In this document: positions 48,158 through 59,959 of the stretch, piece after piece
How positions within the stretch are numbered: the stretch's first letter is position 1
Layout of the letters: the number at the start of each line of letters is the position of its first letter
Translations under genes and position numbers: made by a program
The notes under the pieces: model-generated
Seen by the model: the letters and a program-made list of their open reading frames with translations, nothing else
Databases searched by the model: none
Told to the model about the DNA's origin: nothing
NCBI GenBank assembly: GCA_037179385.1
Contig: CM074181.1
Location: 53,131,486 to 53,195,485, forward strand
Direction: 5' to 3'
DNA from: Holothuria scabra
Taxonomy: Eukaryota; Echinodermata; Holothuroidea; Aspidochirotida; Holothuriidae
Length of the DNA stretch: 64,000 nt

Positions 48158-48337
48158 TTTAGACTCGACCAGTGATGAATGATTGGACTCAACATGGGAT
48201 GAACGACTGGACTCGACGAGTGATGAATGGCTGGACTCAACGTGTAACAAACGACTGGACTAAACGTGTGACGAAGAACTGGACTCAAGGAATGGTGCAC
48301 CATTGGACTCGACGTGTGTTGAACGGCTGGACTGCTC
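48158..48337 (+). repeat. 24-bp minisatellite (about seven units)
   Basis: Degenerate units of the form ACTCGACGTGTGATGAACGACTGG repeat at 24 bp. Because 24 is a multiple of three, one + frame stays open and reads an 8-residue repeat (NDWTQRV-like). A single short frame with no splice context is not enough to call a gene. Confidence 0.85.
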
Positions 48338-51295
48338 AGATGAACAGCGACTACTTCCTTCTATGGAACTACTCAAGACATATCCTGAGACAAAATTCAA
48401 AATGTGCAAAAAATTGTTCTCTTTTAGGGGGTGAAAAATAAAATGCATCTCAATTGCATATAGCATTCAGAAGATACTGATATCAAAGAGCTGCAAATTT
48501 TAATTAGATAAGGTTTATTGTTGGATGACTGTGAAGGCATCGCGGCACATTAATTTACCATTGCATTCAATTTCATTACAATATTGATCATGTTGCTAAG
48601 TATATTTAGTAGAGTTACAGAGGTAGAGTAGAGCTATGCTGGATCTACATGAAAAGGCATTTCAACATCCAAACAGTATCAAATTTCAAAGACAAACAGG
48701 ACATTCAGTTTTAAACTAAACGAAAGGAATCTGAAACAATGTGTCAACTTTACATCTTGTTACCTTGTTGAGACGTGAAGGTATTTTTACCTAAAATTAG
48801 CAATTTTTAAAAAAGATATCTTAAAATAGGTAGAAAATATTGCTACAGGGTTTGCAAGACATGGTCTGGAATATTTGGTCTTTTATACAAGACCCTAAGT
48901 GAGAGCCACCAGAATATGCCTTTAAGGAGCTATTCCGTAATAGGTCCATGCTCCAACTAAGCGAGGTCAACTACTGTGAATGGAACATCACGTACTCATA
49001 ACGTTGAATTAGCTAGCTAGACCCTTCCATATCAAAAGCTTCTCCACTGAAACACGTAGCAGTTTATTGATGTTAGTTAGTTAGATGGAGTTTCACGGCC
49101 CAGTTCCAACCAATTCAATTTATTGAAAATACCGAGCCAGTCATTGACGTACCCCTCAGAAAGTACGTTAATAGGCTCTTCCACAAAAGCTAAATTTCAA
49201 CCTACCTCTCGAGGAGGGATTCTTTATTTAACTCGGACATCTATTTCTGGAGATGTCAGTTTGTCAGAAGTTGAAGTTCTAAAGTGAAGTTAAGGGCAGC
49301 AGAGATTATATCACTTCCTCACATTGACAAGAACTGCTTCAAGTTTGTTTCCCCTTTGTGTTTTGCAGTCATTGTGTTTGCCTTGAGGTTTATAAGAGCA
49401 GAACCTTCGTGTGTGGATTGGGAAGTCTGTTAAGTTTTTGTGCGCTTGTAATCGTTTTCTGACAATATGGGCAGTTAAGGAGAAACGGAGTGTATATTTT
49501 TTAGGAGGAAACTGTCAATTAGTGTGAAGAAATGATGTCATATTTGCTTGCTTCAAGTTCACTTGTTGTTGAAAATGAGACAACTTTACCTGCTCATATC
49601 TTGAGAACTAAACTTCAATGAAACTTTCAATGAAAATTTCACAGAAATGCTTGGCATGAGTACCCCATTTAGATGTTAAATTTTGAGTTACATCCCCCTT
49701 TCAAGTGTAATGCCCCGACTTGTGTTCAGAGGTGAAACGACCTTTTGAACTGCTTTCTTACTCCGGCAAGCCATAAAAGGCAAAGATACTCGGTGTTAGT
49801 TGGAGTAAAAGATGGTTGATATGAACGGCATATTTCCTTAAGAACTAAAAAACTGAAACCAAAGAAAAACAGCCATCGTCTTCCCCTGGCCAGCATTTTG
49901 CTCAAAGAAATCAAACATCTAAATTCTTTCAAACATTTGCCCGAAAAATAAAAGGCTTTATAGTCAAAGTAAAACGTTCATGAAAAGTAAAAAATTAGAC
50001 CTACAATAAATCGCCAGGAATTCGGGTGTATATCAGCTTCTCTCTAAAATCTTCAGGAAAATTTTGCCCAACAATGATATCAGAATATTCGTGTCGAACA
50101 AATTTTGAAACAGTTTTGGAATGTTTTCAATTTCTGATTACACTTTTCAGAGTGGAAGGTGTACATGTGCACACTGTCCAAAAACTTACTCGAAAAAAAA
50201 TCAAGTCTTCTTGTGACGGACCATACCTGCTATTCAATAAACTACAAAGAGTCACCAGAATGTTTAGAGTTGGGGCATATTCGGGCAGCCTAGATAGTCA
50301 CTATTTTGCAGTTTTCAATATGGAACACCGTAGAATATGCGACACTTGCTTAGCCTTCAGAGCTGAGGACCCAACATTTTGGCAACGGTTTAAACATGGG
50401 GTAGCTTTGTATCCAATTATACATATGAGGTTGCTACGAATCTGCTGTAAAATTCCTTTAAATACCATCATGTAACGTGACAACTTTTTTTTCAAAGGTG
50501 ACAGCAGTAAAATTACAGAGTCGGGCGTTCGGAGAGCTTTATATGCAGCCGCAATTCAATGGAACTAGCATTATGGGAAGATTGGTAAAAGAGTCACAGC
50601 CACAAGCATATTTTCGATTTCATTGTATAGGCTGGTGTTCCCAAAAATATACAAAACCATTTCATCCAAAGGTATTCAAACAGTGTTGATGAATTAAATA
50701 ATTTTCTGAACAACTTTTGCCTCCACTTTGGAAACACGTTTACACCATAAACTTGTCTAGAAATTATACACCTAATGGTTAGGAATTAAACACTTGTGTT
50801 CAGCGTTCTGAATTGACGTGTCTCCAAGGTGACAAGAAACGCTTTAAATTCATAAGTACATAGAGTGTGGTGGTACTTTTTGTCAGTAGCGTAGCCAACA
50901 TCTAGGAGCAAGGGGTGAGTGTCTAGGTTAAGTCTCCAAGATGAGGAGGAAACCCCTCCTGAAACCTCCTATCGCAGGAAAGCAATACGGCTCTGCGGTT
51001 GGTTACCATATAATTAACCAGAAAGCCCTGTTGTGATCCAGAACCTTTGGAATTTGGGGAGAAATTTTTACGGGTTGTGACCCCAACACTTTCGACCTCT
51101 CCCAAAACAAAACGGTTTCTTTTCAATCAAAAGGTTGCCACATACTAAATATAAAATTTCTCCAAGCTTCCTACCTAAAAGTATCTCATAAACAAGGTTT
51201 GTGACGCTTAGATGACCTTTGACTTCTTATGATCTCAGATGAACTTTGACTTAAATGACCTTAGTATGTTAAGTGTCGGCCTTTGCTACCTTGCG
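48338..51295. other. Unannotated stretch
   Basis: The longest open frame of the window (50026-50475, + strand, 149 codons) is here. It has no recognisable domain and no convincing start, and one frame this long is expected by chance in 64 kb. A SINE tail lies at 49072-49112. A solo hAT-type end (CAGTAGCGTAGCCAAC) lies at 50884 without a visible partner. Confidence 0.5.
49072..49112 (-). mobile_element. SINE family A 3' end
   Basis: The reverse complement reads GGTTGGAACTGGGCCGTGAA...CCATCTAACTAACTAAC, matching the family's 3' end and CTAA tail. The rest of the SINE is not recognisable. Confidence 0.6.
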
Positions 51296-51535
51296 TTAGT
51301 TAGCTACTTAGATGAGGGTTCAACTCTCAGTTTCTGACCACTTGGTTTCAGTCGAGAGAGCCACTTTTTTCATTTGTGATTCACTGGCTTGTACTCCCTA
51401 CTCCGTTGCTCATGCTGAACACCGAGCACAATGGTGGTTGGTTCCGTTTTAAAGTTTTTGGTATGACCAGGCCAGGAGTTGAACTCGAGACCTCACGGTC
51501 AGTCGAATGTTCCAACCACTTGACCATTCATTCTT
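51296..51535 (-). mobile_element. tRNA-derived SINE (family A), diverged full-length copy
   Basis: Read on the minus strand: tRNA-like head with TCAAGTGGTTGG and GAGTTCAACTCC boxes, then ATACCAAAAACTTTAAAACGG, CCATTGTGCTCGGTG, GAGCAACGGAGTAGGGAG and a tail ending CTAACTAAC. It is the most diverged of the three near-complete copies, so probably the oldest. Confidence 0.8.
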
Positions 51536-52846
51536 TCTTGAGATATTATGTCTACAACGTAGTTTAAGGGTTTTCAGTTTAATCGCTGGTGAATTTAATT
51601 ACCTTGGACCTGCACTAAAATCAATAGAGCCCCTCTTTCTTTTAAACCTGGTAAATCTAAAAACAAAATATGAAAAGTGTCCACCATCTTCATATTGAGG
51701 TACCGGTATCATGTTTACGAGGCATTCTCAACGTTTTAGCAGTTTAAGCACTGGCGTCCTAAAATGACCTTTGAGCTTCATTAAAAACTATGAGGTTCTT
51801 TCCCTTGACATGACAAATCTATATAGCCTACCAAATATGAAAAGTGTTGGTTTTTGACTGCTATCTCAAAATATCGTGTTTTCAAACAAAGTGTCACAAA
51901 TACACACATACACACACGCGAGTACATCACCATCGTATAGATGCCTTGCCTGACTTCGGAAAGAAATTAAAAATCCTGGCAATATCATTGACCAAGGTGG
52001 AAGGTTAAAGCCTGAGGGACGGTTACTGGGGGAACACAGGCTCCACAAGTGTGGACATTATTTCCTAATGATATTGAGAAGCTGAAATGAAACGGACTAA
52101 CAGACAAGTTAGCCTTGCACATCTTATTTTGGTCTGTATAATTAGGAATTATTTTTAATTGACAGAGCGAAAATCAAGACATTTTCAGTAGGTGGATAGA
52201 GCATAAGATAAGAAAAATGTAGACTACATCTAAACCCTTCGAGATAGCAAGCAATCTTCATAAGGGGAGGGATACCCCATTGCACCTCTCCCTCAGGACG
52301 GCGATAAAAAATATGGGGATAATGAGTCGAATTTCCCCTCCTTCACAACAAAAAATAGTATACCCCTGTATTTCATTTGGTAACTTCTGATCTTTATGCC
52401 TCAAAATTATACCTCAAAAATAACAACCGTTTATAGTCTACTTACAAGCCTCGAAATGCTATTTACTCAGGTCTGATGAGTTTAATTTATAAAAAAAACG
52501 TCTGTAATCTTCTCGCAAACGTATGGCTAAGATGGCACAGCTAAGGTGGTATTACGGGCAGAATTTCATTTTTGGGGGCAGATGATCCTCTTGCCCCGAA
52601 CTGAAATGATCCCGACGTAAGCCTATGCCCAAACTGTTAAAACACTGGGCTATACTTTCGTTGGGTAAAACGCTTTAGTTATATCATATGTTGGTCAAAC
52701 CTTGCCCTTGTAGTGATAAAAACTTCCCTTCGATATATGTTTATTGTATTATCCAATCGTGGTCAAACTAGTGAGAAGCTTATATTCAACGGTTGGGTAT
52801 TATTTTCAGTTTATCCACTTGTTTGGCAGATAATTGCTAATTAGCA
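51536..52846. other. Unannotated stretch
   Basis: No gene recognised. 52255-52320 and 52540-52620 contain G-rich or C-rich patches (GGGGCAGATGATCCTCTTGC; TAAGCCTATGCCC) that resemble the CATAGGCGTAC-type MITE at 56356, but the copy is too decayed to delimit. Confidence 0.45.
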
Positions 52847-53160
52847 TACACTCTAAAAACAGTTGGGTAAAACTTTGCCCAACCTGGGCACTTTTTTAAC
52901 CAAGCACTGGGCACACATGCCTCCTACCCCCAGTTGGGTAAAAGATTACGCAACCTAGTTGGCTAAAATATTTTGCCCAGCAGTCGGTCAAACTTTTTAC
53001 CCAACAAAACATTACCCAACCTGGCTGGTTAAATATTTTGCCCAGAAGCTGGTCAAACCTTTTACCCAACAAAATAGTACCCAACTTAGCTGGTTAAATG
53101 TTTTGCCCAGAAGTTGGTCAAACTTTTTACCCAACTATTTGGCCCATGTTTTTGAGTGTA
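52847..53160. mobile_element. TA-flanked MITE with internal GTTGGGTAAA repeats
   Basis: Ends CACTCTAAAAAC and, inverted, CACTCAAAAAC, each preceded outward by TA, suggest a TIR element with a TA target. The interior is made of about three tandem units of about 65 bp (TTTTGCCCAGAAGYTGGTCA, TTTTTACCCAACAAAA). Copies at 47140, 54003 and 58398 share the words but not clear ends. Confidence 0.7.
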
Positions 53161-53226
53161 TATGATTTTGGCAAGAAGGAGATTTAACAATACCCTAAAA
53201 CTTAAACCGTTTGCCCTCAAAGAGTG

Positions 53227-53464
53227 GTTGGGGGGCACTTTTTCTAAAGTCCTCCCGACCCTCTGGCAAAGGGCCGTTCGGCGAAACCAAACTTGATACT
53301 GCTTCCCGAAGAAGCTATTACGTCCACTGAAGGACAACACTTAACGACCAACCTCGCGGCCTTCAGACCATTTTCATCACTGGTCTGTCATGTATGGCTC
53401 CAATCTTGACTGGATGAAAAGAACAGATACTACACATGATCTTAGCCAAAAGGCCGAGAAGCGA
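53227..53464 (-). mobile_element. SINE-like element with a U2 snRNA 5' head, copy 1
   Basis: Read from 53464 on the minus strand it begins TCGCTTCTCGGCCTTTTGG, continues CTAAGATCATGTGTAGTATC and TGTTCTTTTCA, i.e. about the first 50 nt of U2 snRNA including the branch-point-pairing GTAGTA. Beyond 53414 the U2 match stops; the Sm site and stem-loops III/IV are absent. It is replaced by an unrelated body (GACAGACCAGTGATG, CGTTAAGTGTTGTCC, GGTTTCGCCGAACGGCC). It is therefore not a functional U2 gene but resembles an snRNA-headed SINE. Confidence 0.85.
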
Positions 53465-53692
53465 GTTGGGGGGCACCTTTTTCTAAAGTCCTCCCGACCC
53501 TCTGGCAAAGGGCCGTTCGGCGAAACCAAACTTGATACTGCTTCCCGAAGAAGCTATTACGTCCACTGAAGGACAACACTTAACGACCACCCTCGCGGCC
53601 TTCAGACCATTTTCATCATTGGTCTGTCATGTATGGCTCCATTCTTGACTGGATGAAAAGAACAGATACTACACATGATCTTAGCCAAAAGG
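53465..53692 (-). mobile_element. SINE-like element with a U2 head, tandem copy 2
   Basis: Nearly identical to copy 1 and directly abutting it (the body end of copy 2 touches the first U2-like base of copy 1). Its own U2 head is truncated: the match starts at CCTTTTGGCTAAG, and the first ~11 U2 nucleotides are replaced by unrelated sequence. The head-to-tail dimer with few differences suggests a recent duplication. Confidence 0.85.
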
Positions 53693-54002
53693 GGGCACCA
53701 GCGACGATGCACTTGGTTAATAAACAGTGAAGGGTGTACTTTGAAATAACAAACTCAATCGTGCACTTTGTATTTCTCCTCCCATTGATTACGTGGTAGT
53801 GAAAACATTTTTTTTTTCTATACGACCATTGCTCTTAAAGTAATTTCGTCCAGATTTTTACTGCTATTCTACCGCTAGCTTTTTATTTACCAAATCCAAC
53901 CTTATTCAACCATGAGATCTTATAATAATCACTTTCATTACAAAAATTATATGTAAAACTTAACTGATCTTTTACTAATCATCTAATTGGTCAATTACAT
54001 TT

Positions 54003-54180
54003 TACCCAACTGTTGGGTACTTTAAAATTTATACCCAACACCTTTTACCAATATCTGGATTTTACTCAACCTTTATTTGCCCAACAATATTGGTGAAGTT
54101 GTTTACCCATTTGTTGGGTAATAATTTGCCCAAGTTGCGCACTTTAAATTTTGCCCAACGTTGGGCAATTCGTTAGATAT
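54003..54180. repeat. GTTGGGTA-rich repeat, second copy
   Basis: TTACCCAACTGTTGGGTAC, ATTTGCCCAACAATATTGG, TTGTTGGGTAATAATTTGCC and GCCCAACGTTGGGCAA occur within 180 bp. Same family as 52847; borders approximate. Confidence 0.65.
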
Positions 54181-54224
54181 AGGTTTTGAGCCCACTGATC
54201 CATATTACTGGATTGCGTAAGCAT

Positions 54225-54330
54225 TGTTCCGAAAGTGAAGCCACCGGAAGTGCACTGTCGGCCATATTACTAGGACCCAAAACTTTCCGGTTAGTTTAGA
54301 GGTATGTGCTGAGTAGTGTGCAAAGAGTGT
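54225..54330. promoter_or_regulatory. Possible TATA-less promoter with an ETS site
   Basis: GCCACCGGAAGTGCACTG contains a consensus ETS/GABPA site (ACCGGAAGTG), followed by CGGCCATATTAC (a possible YY1-type core) and a GGTATGTG donor-like word about 50 bp later. This arrangement is seen at housekeeping promoters, but there is no downstream exon I can confirm, so it is only a candidate; direction is undetermined. Confidence 0.25.
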
Positions 54331-54667
54331 GGAGAGCGAAAGATTCGTTGGATTAATTTTGCAGCACCGGCGAGTTCATTTGAGACAATGAATTGATTAC
54401 GATTTTAGAGCCGTATTTTCTTTTCCAAAAATTCAATTTTTAGGCCTTAGTCGAATTAGCCTAACGTTAGTTGTGATTTTTGATTTCGTTCCGTAAAGGG
54501 AAGGCGTAATACTGTCACACAGTATTATACATTGGCCTATTGTAGTCTAGGCTAGGCCTACTGCTGTACGTTAGGCTTAATTATGTACTATAGTGTAGCA
54601 GTTACTGTAGTAAGGCCCAGTGTTACATGATACATGTCATCAGGGACAAAAAAAGCAAAGTCGGCTA

Positions 54668-54893
54668 GTTAACTGGTCCACCCGCAGGTGCTTCAGTCCG
54701 GCGCGCAACCGACTTCGTCGGCTGGGCAACCGATTTTAGTGGCAAGCCTATGCCAAGTGGGAGGAAAGCCGGAGTACCCGGAGAAAAACCCATGTACATC
54801 GAGCGGGACTTGAACCCATGCACATGTGAAACACATTGGTACACAGCAGCTGGAATAGACCACTCTGCCACTCGACGACCACTCGACCAGTTA
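54668..54893 (-). mobile_element. tRNA-derived SINE (family B)
   Basis: On the minus strand, the head has TGGCAGAGTGG (A box) and GGTTCAAGTCC (B box), with a long gap fitting a tRNA-Ser/Leu-like variable arm. The body contains, inverted, GGAGGAAAGCCGGAGTACCC followed by GGAGAAAAACCCA, a motif I recognise as recurrent in invertebrate SINEs. The 3' end is GC-rich (CGCGCCGGACTGAAGCACC). It is unrelated to family A. The 78-codon frame across it is not a gene. Confidence 0.75.
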
Positions 54894-56355
54894 TGTATCA
54901 ACCTTTATAGGCATTAGGCAAGCTTAAAAAATGCGGACTATTGTGCACTTCAAAGGAAGGCTTAAAGAGCTCTACAAGTGCCATTCACTGAAAAATAAAT
55001 CCCACTTTTCACTGTCTTACCCCCAAGGTAGGCTAAACCATATACACTGAAAAAAGCAACAACTGCTCTCAGGCTTACAACAAATGAGTACAATAACAAT
55101 GGGGTTTATTTTTCAGTGGTTAAAACTTAAGAGCTATTTTTACACTTTATTTACTTTCTCCGTTATTGATGTTTAAACAGGACAAGTTTGCCAAGTTTTT
55201 TTAAGTTCTAGGGTCCTGACAATTTCTGCGTGGTTTCTTTCCACATAAAACAAAGTCTTGCACTGAACATTTAGCAACATGAATCTCATCTACCTCTAGT
55301 CCACCATATGTGGGTATCAAGCTCTTGAAACACTGAAGATAGATTGAAGTTGACCAGGACTGAAGTTGATTTGGTAGAAGGAACACCTCAGTGCTGCTAA
55401 AACCCAGTCAGTACCAGGGACAAGCCTTGGTAACATCAGAAGCCTGCTTCAACCATCTGACCCACTTCAAGAAATGCAATTGGCTGGATAAGGAGACAGA
55501 CTGGGCTACCAGTGTTTGCTTTTATGCTATACTGTTATACAGAGGGCGTTGTTTGAATTTGCTCTGTGTGTAGCGGAGACGCTGTTAGCCCTAGTCAACA
55601 TACATCACTTAAAGATTTCCTGCCATTTAGTGACAGTAATTTCAGTTCAATCTTCTTGGACGACATCTTTCCACATGACTTGTGAATTTGTAACATTATC
55701 ATCATAGGCATCATGAAAGGCCGTGGCATGCTCGACTTAACCAATTGATTGGAAACTGGGCCGAAATCCTTCTAATTAGCTCACTCAACTAACTTTATCA
55801 TAGCCAACAGACAGCTGGACCAGACCTGTTCTTTTTTCTTGAAGCTGCGTATAGCATTCTTTCTTATAAAAGGTCTAGACCCTCTTAATTTACCTGGTAT
55901 TTTTTACTTTGTAGTTGTTATTAATTAATCACCAGTATTTGCGAATACACTTTGGCCATTTGGGGAGTCCTGTAACAACTTTTATCTCACAATTACAAGA
56001 ATGATTTTCTTATAAATGTTGCCCAGTTATCCAAAAATATTCTGTAACAAACAGTCTTGCGTCAAAACTTGCACTCTCTATTTCTTTGTGACATAACACT
56101 ACAACTATGGGAGTCGTATGTAACATATTCCACCCTATGCCTTCTGGTTAAATTATTTTCCGTATTTCAGAGATGACATCGTAACTGTAACCAATATTTC
56201 ATTGTAATTGCAAGAAGAGCTTCACAAATCAATCCAAAACAAAAGAAGGAGTAAACAACCAGCTCAAAAGTTTACATTATGGGCTTAAATGTGTCTATTA
56301 TTTTTTACTTATAGTGCATAAAATGGCAGTTCTGGGTTAACCTGAAGAGTGTGGG
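54894..56355. other. Unannotated stretch
   Basis: No gene recognised. A SINE family A 3' fragment lies at 55714-55793. Frames at 55201-55386 (minus) and 55391-55573 (plus) are short and without domains. Confidence 0.5.
55714..55793 (+). mobile_element. SINE family A 3' fragment
   Basis: GAAAGGCCGTGGCATGCTCG, CCAATTGATTGGAAACTGGG and a decayed tail CTAATTAGCTCACTCAACTAAC match the 3' half of the family; the tRNA-like head is missing. Confidence 0.7.
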
Positions 56356-56514
56356 CATAGGCGTACAGGGGTAATTTTCTATAAGGGGGCAAGAGCATTT
56401 TTTTGCTTGAATAATGTCACTGTTTATCATGTTTTGCCCGATAGACCAATTGCTTTTGCCTGAATTGCGAGGGAGAGTGTCCCCTCCCTTGCACCCCCGC
56501 CCTTTACGCCTATG
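56356..56514. mobile_element. 159-bp hAT-type MITE
   Basis: The ends CATAGGCGTA and TACGCCTATG form an inverted terminal repeat. The flanks AGTGTGGG (56348-56355) and AGTGTGGA (56515-56522) are an 8-bp target duplication with one mismatch. The inner edges are G-rich and C-rich, as in the larger hAT-like elements. No coding capacity. Confidence 0.82.
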
Positions 56515-57460
56515 AGTGTGGAAGGTTTCCTCCAGCCAGTAGTGTGTCTTCTCATACTCTGATTACACTAGGCTGAGTTGGTTGGCAGAGTCTGTCTTTG
56601 AAAGCAATGAATTATTTTGATGTAGCAGGATGATTTTTAGAACCTAGTGCATTGCAACATTGCTTACACAGGAGCTGCTTCTCTGCCATTTCGGCAAAAA
56701 ATCCAACAATATTATAGATAACAACCACTTGTACTCAGAAAGGTGGAAAATACCAGCATCAGCCAAAAACGGGAAGGTAGGGGTTAACATTGCCGGCTGC
56801 GGCCTGGGCAAAAATCTGGGTTGGGGGGGGGGGGCACACACTGCCTATGTAGAGCTCCATCATTATTTAGTGTGTGGTGTAAGTACGGTTTGGAAGTCTC
56901 CGGGGGAGGTTGCCCCTTGTCCCCCTCAGGCTTCCTACAACCATGGTTATGCCTACAACCAAAAGTATAAAGTCTGGTCCCAATATTTTGAGTTAATTGT
57001 TTTTGAATTCTCCCAGTGGCTTCTTCTCTTGATTGTGGGGTGATTCAATTTGTTTTTTATCCTTATAATTTCCTAGTGTAATCTTTTTAAATGGGCATAT
57101 TCCTGTACTATATTAACTAAGTGCATAGTCTATAGCCCTACAGGACATGGACAATAGAATAGCGGCATTTTCGGCCATAATTAACTCACGGATGGCAGAT
57201 TCTGGGAAGTTTTTCAGTTTTGTGCTGTCTCAGCATCGCCGCTCCCCTCTCTATCACTTCGGGCACATTTTGTCACTTTTTTCACAACCCCGGGCAAAGC
57301 ACTGCGTTAATCGTCTGTCAACCATTGCTCACTGTACAAACTTGAATTTTTGATTTCGCTACATGGGTCCTAGCAATATGGCGTCGACGGACAACTGTGA
57401 GCTTCAGTAAAGTAGACGCTTATACAATGGGTTACACAATCCAATAAATAGATCAGTGTT
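56515..57460. other. Unannotated stretch
   Basis: No gene recognised. The 127-codon frame at 56660-57043 crosses a G-homopolymer (56823-56833) and G/C patches like those at decayed hAT ends, so I do not call it coding. Confidence 0.5.
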
Positions 57461-57890
57461 TGAGCCGCGACCACAGACATTACTCGATTTGGCTTAGCAT
57501 TTTTCAGATAACTTGACACATTGTTTCAATGTACTGAAAAATCTTTTCTGGGACGTTCAATATTGGCATAATAGGAATACTCTCATATTTTTTTCGGCCA
57601 CAAACCAGGGCCCAATTCACCAAAAGAGTGTAAAAATAGTACTACAAACTAACACTAACTGCACGGGTTGAGCGTTCACTGCAAATTTTGGGCCGAGCAA
57701 CCACAGGTGTACTTGATTTGGTTTAGCATTTCATCTGATAACGAGGCATTGACAAAAAATCCTTTTGGGGACATCTAACATTTGCGCAGGAGGCATACTC
57801 GCCCATTATGTCTGGCAAAAAACCATGGCCTATTTCCAAAAAAGTGTGAAAATAGAATTACCAGCTAGCCCACGTTACTATAAAGGTTAA
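57461..57890 (+). repeat. Diverged tandem duplication, about 229-bp unit
   Basis: TGAGC.GCGACCACAGACATTACTCGATTTGGCTTAGCATTTTTCAGATAAC at 57461 is repeated with changes at about 57690. The later markers GGGACGTTCAA/GGGGACATCTAA, ATACTC and CCA..GCCCA/CCATGGCC recur in order. Both copies end in AAAAGAGTGTAAAAATAG-like sequence. No open frame runs through both. Confidence 0.75.
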
Positions 57891-59200
<1,310 letters not shown>

Positions 59201-59896
59201 TATGGTTAAATGGTAACAGCCTCTCCAGCCTGTATTAATGTAGAGATTCCTATTAGGCGTGTGCTAACAAAGTATGCAGTAATGCACTGCTTTTCTGTGG
59301 ATGTAGAACTTTTCTAGAAAAAAATAATCAATTAAAGAGAGACAAAACTTGCTTGCAGGAAATTTAATTAATTGGACAGTGGTTTCAGGAAATGTGCATT
59401 ACATGCACAAAATCTGTCAAAATCTTGAAGGGCAGTGCTTCACATACTGTAAAACACATGCTGTTAAAAGCACAAATATGCCTACATACATATCCAGTAA
59501 AGGATTTTCTTTGCAAAATCCAAAAGTAGTCTCCCCAACCATCCAGGGTTCGGTACAAAGAAACACAGGAGTACTCCCCAGGATATTTGGAGAAGTCTGT
59601 ACATAAGAAACATTTCTTCAGGTAAATTAAGCTACATTTGAAGATTAAGGAGGTCTGTTCAATGTTTTAGGCACAGGTGGCTCCATGCACGTTGATATTG
59701 CATTTTGTATTTTGTGGTGGTGAGTTCATGTTTTCTAGCAGTTGTGGTCATTTAACTGTGAAAACTGATATTACTTTTCAGTAAAAGGCCAAAGAGATTT
59801 GTATTCTAAAGGTTTGCTACAAATCACTTTGCTTAATTACTGTTGAATTTTAATTGCATGATTGCTCATTCCTGTTTCTACCTTTTCCTTTTTCAG

Positions 59897-59959
59897 AATC
59901 AGAAGATGAAGATGACTGGCCGCCTCCACCACCTCCTCTTAAATTAGGTGTATTTTATG
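59897..59959 (+). CDS. Candidate 63-nt exon, copy 1 (acidic then polyproline)
   Basis: A pyrimidine-rich tract ending TTTTTCAG precedes the block and GTAAGAATG follows it, so both splice sites are good. The exon is 63 nt. Read in phase 1-1 it gives (E)SEDEDDWPPPPPPLK followed by LGVFY. A symmetric 21-residue exon can be duplicated without frame change. SEDEDD-W-polyproline suggests a disordered linker or cytosolic tail; the proline run could bind SH3, WW or EVH1 domains (inference). I do not recognise the protein. Confidence 0.5.

Noticed and set aside
50026..50475. 149-codon open frame, longest in the window
   Set aside because: No recognisable motif, no good start context or splice signals; a frame of this length is expected by chance in 64 kb on six frames.
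53414..53464. Functional U2 snRNA gene
   Set aside because: Only about the first 50 nt match U2; the Sm site and 3' stem-loops are missing and no snRNA promoter element was identified.
54665..54901. 78-codon minus-strand frame
   Set aside because: It lies across a tRNA-derived SINE with recognisable A and B boxes and conserved body motif.
56660..57043. 127-codon open frame
   Set aside because: It passes through a G-homopolymer and G/C patches typical of decayed transposon ends and shows no domain.
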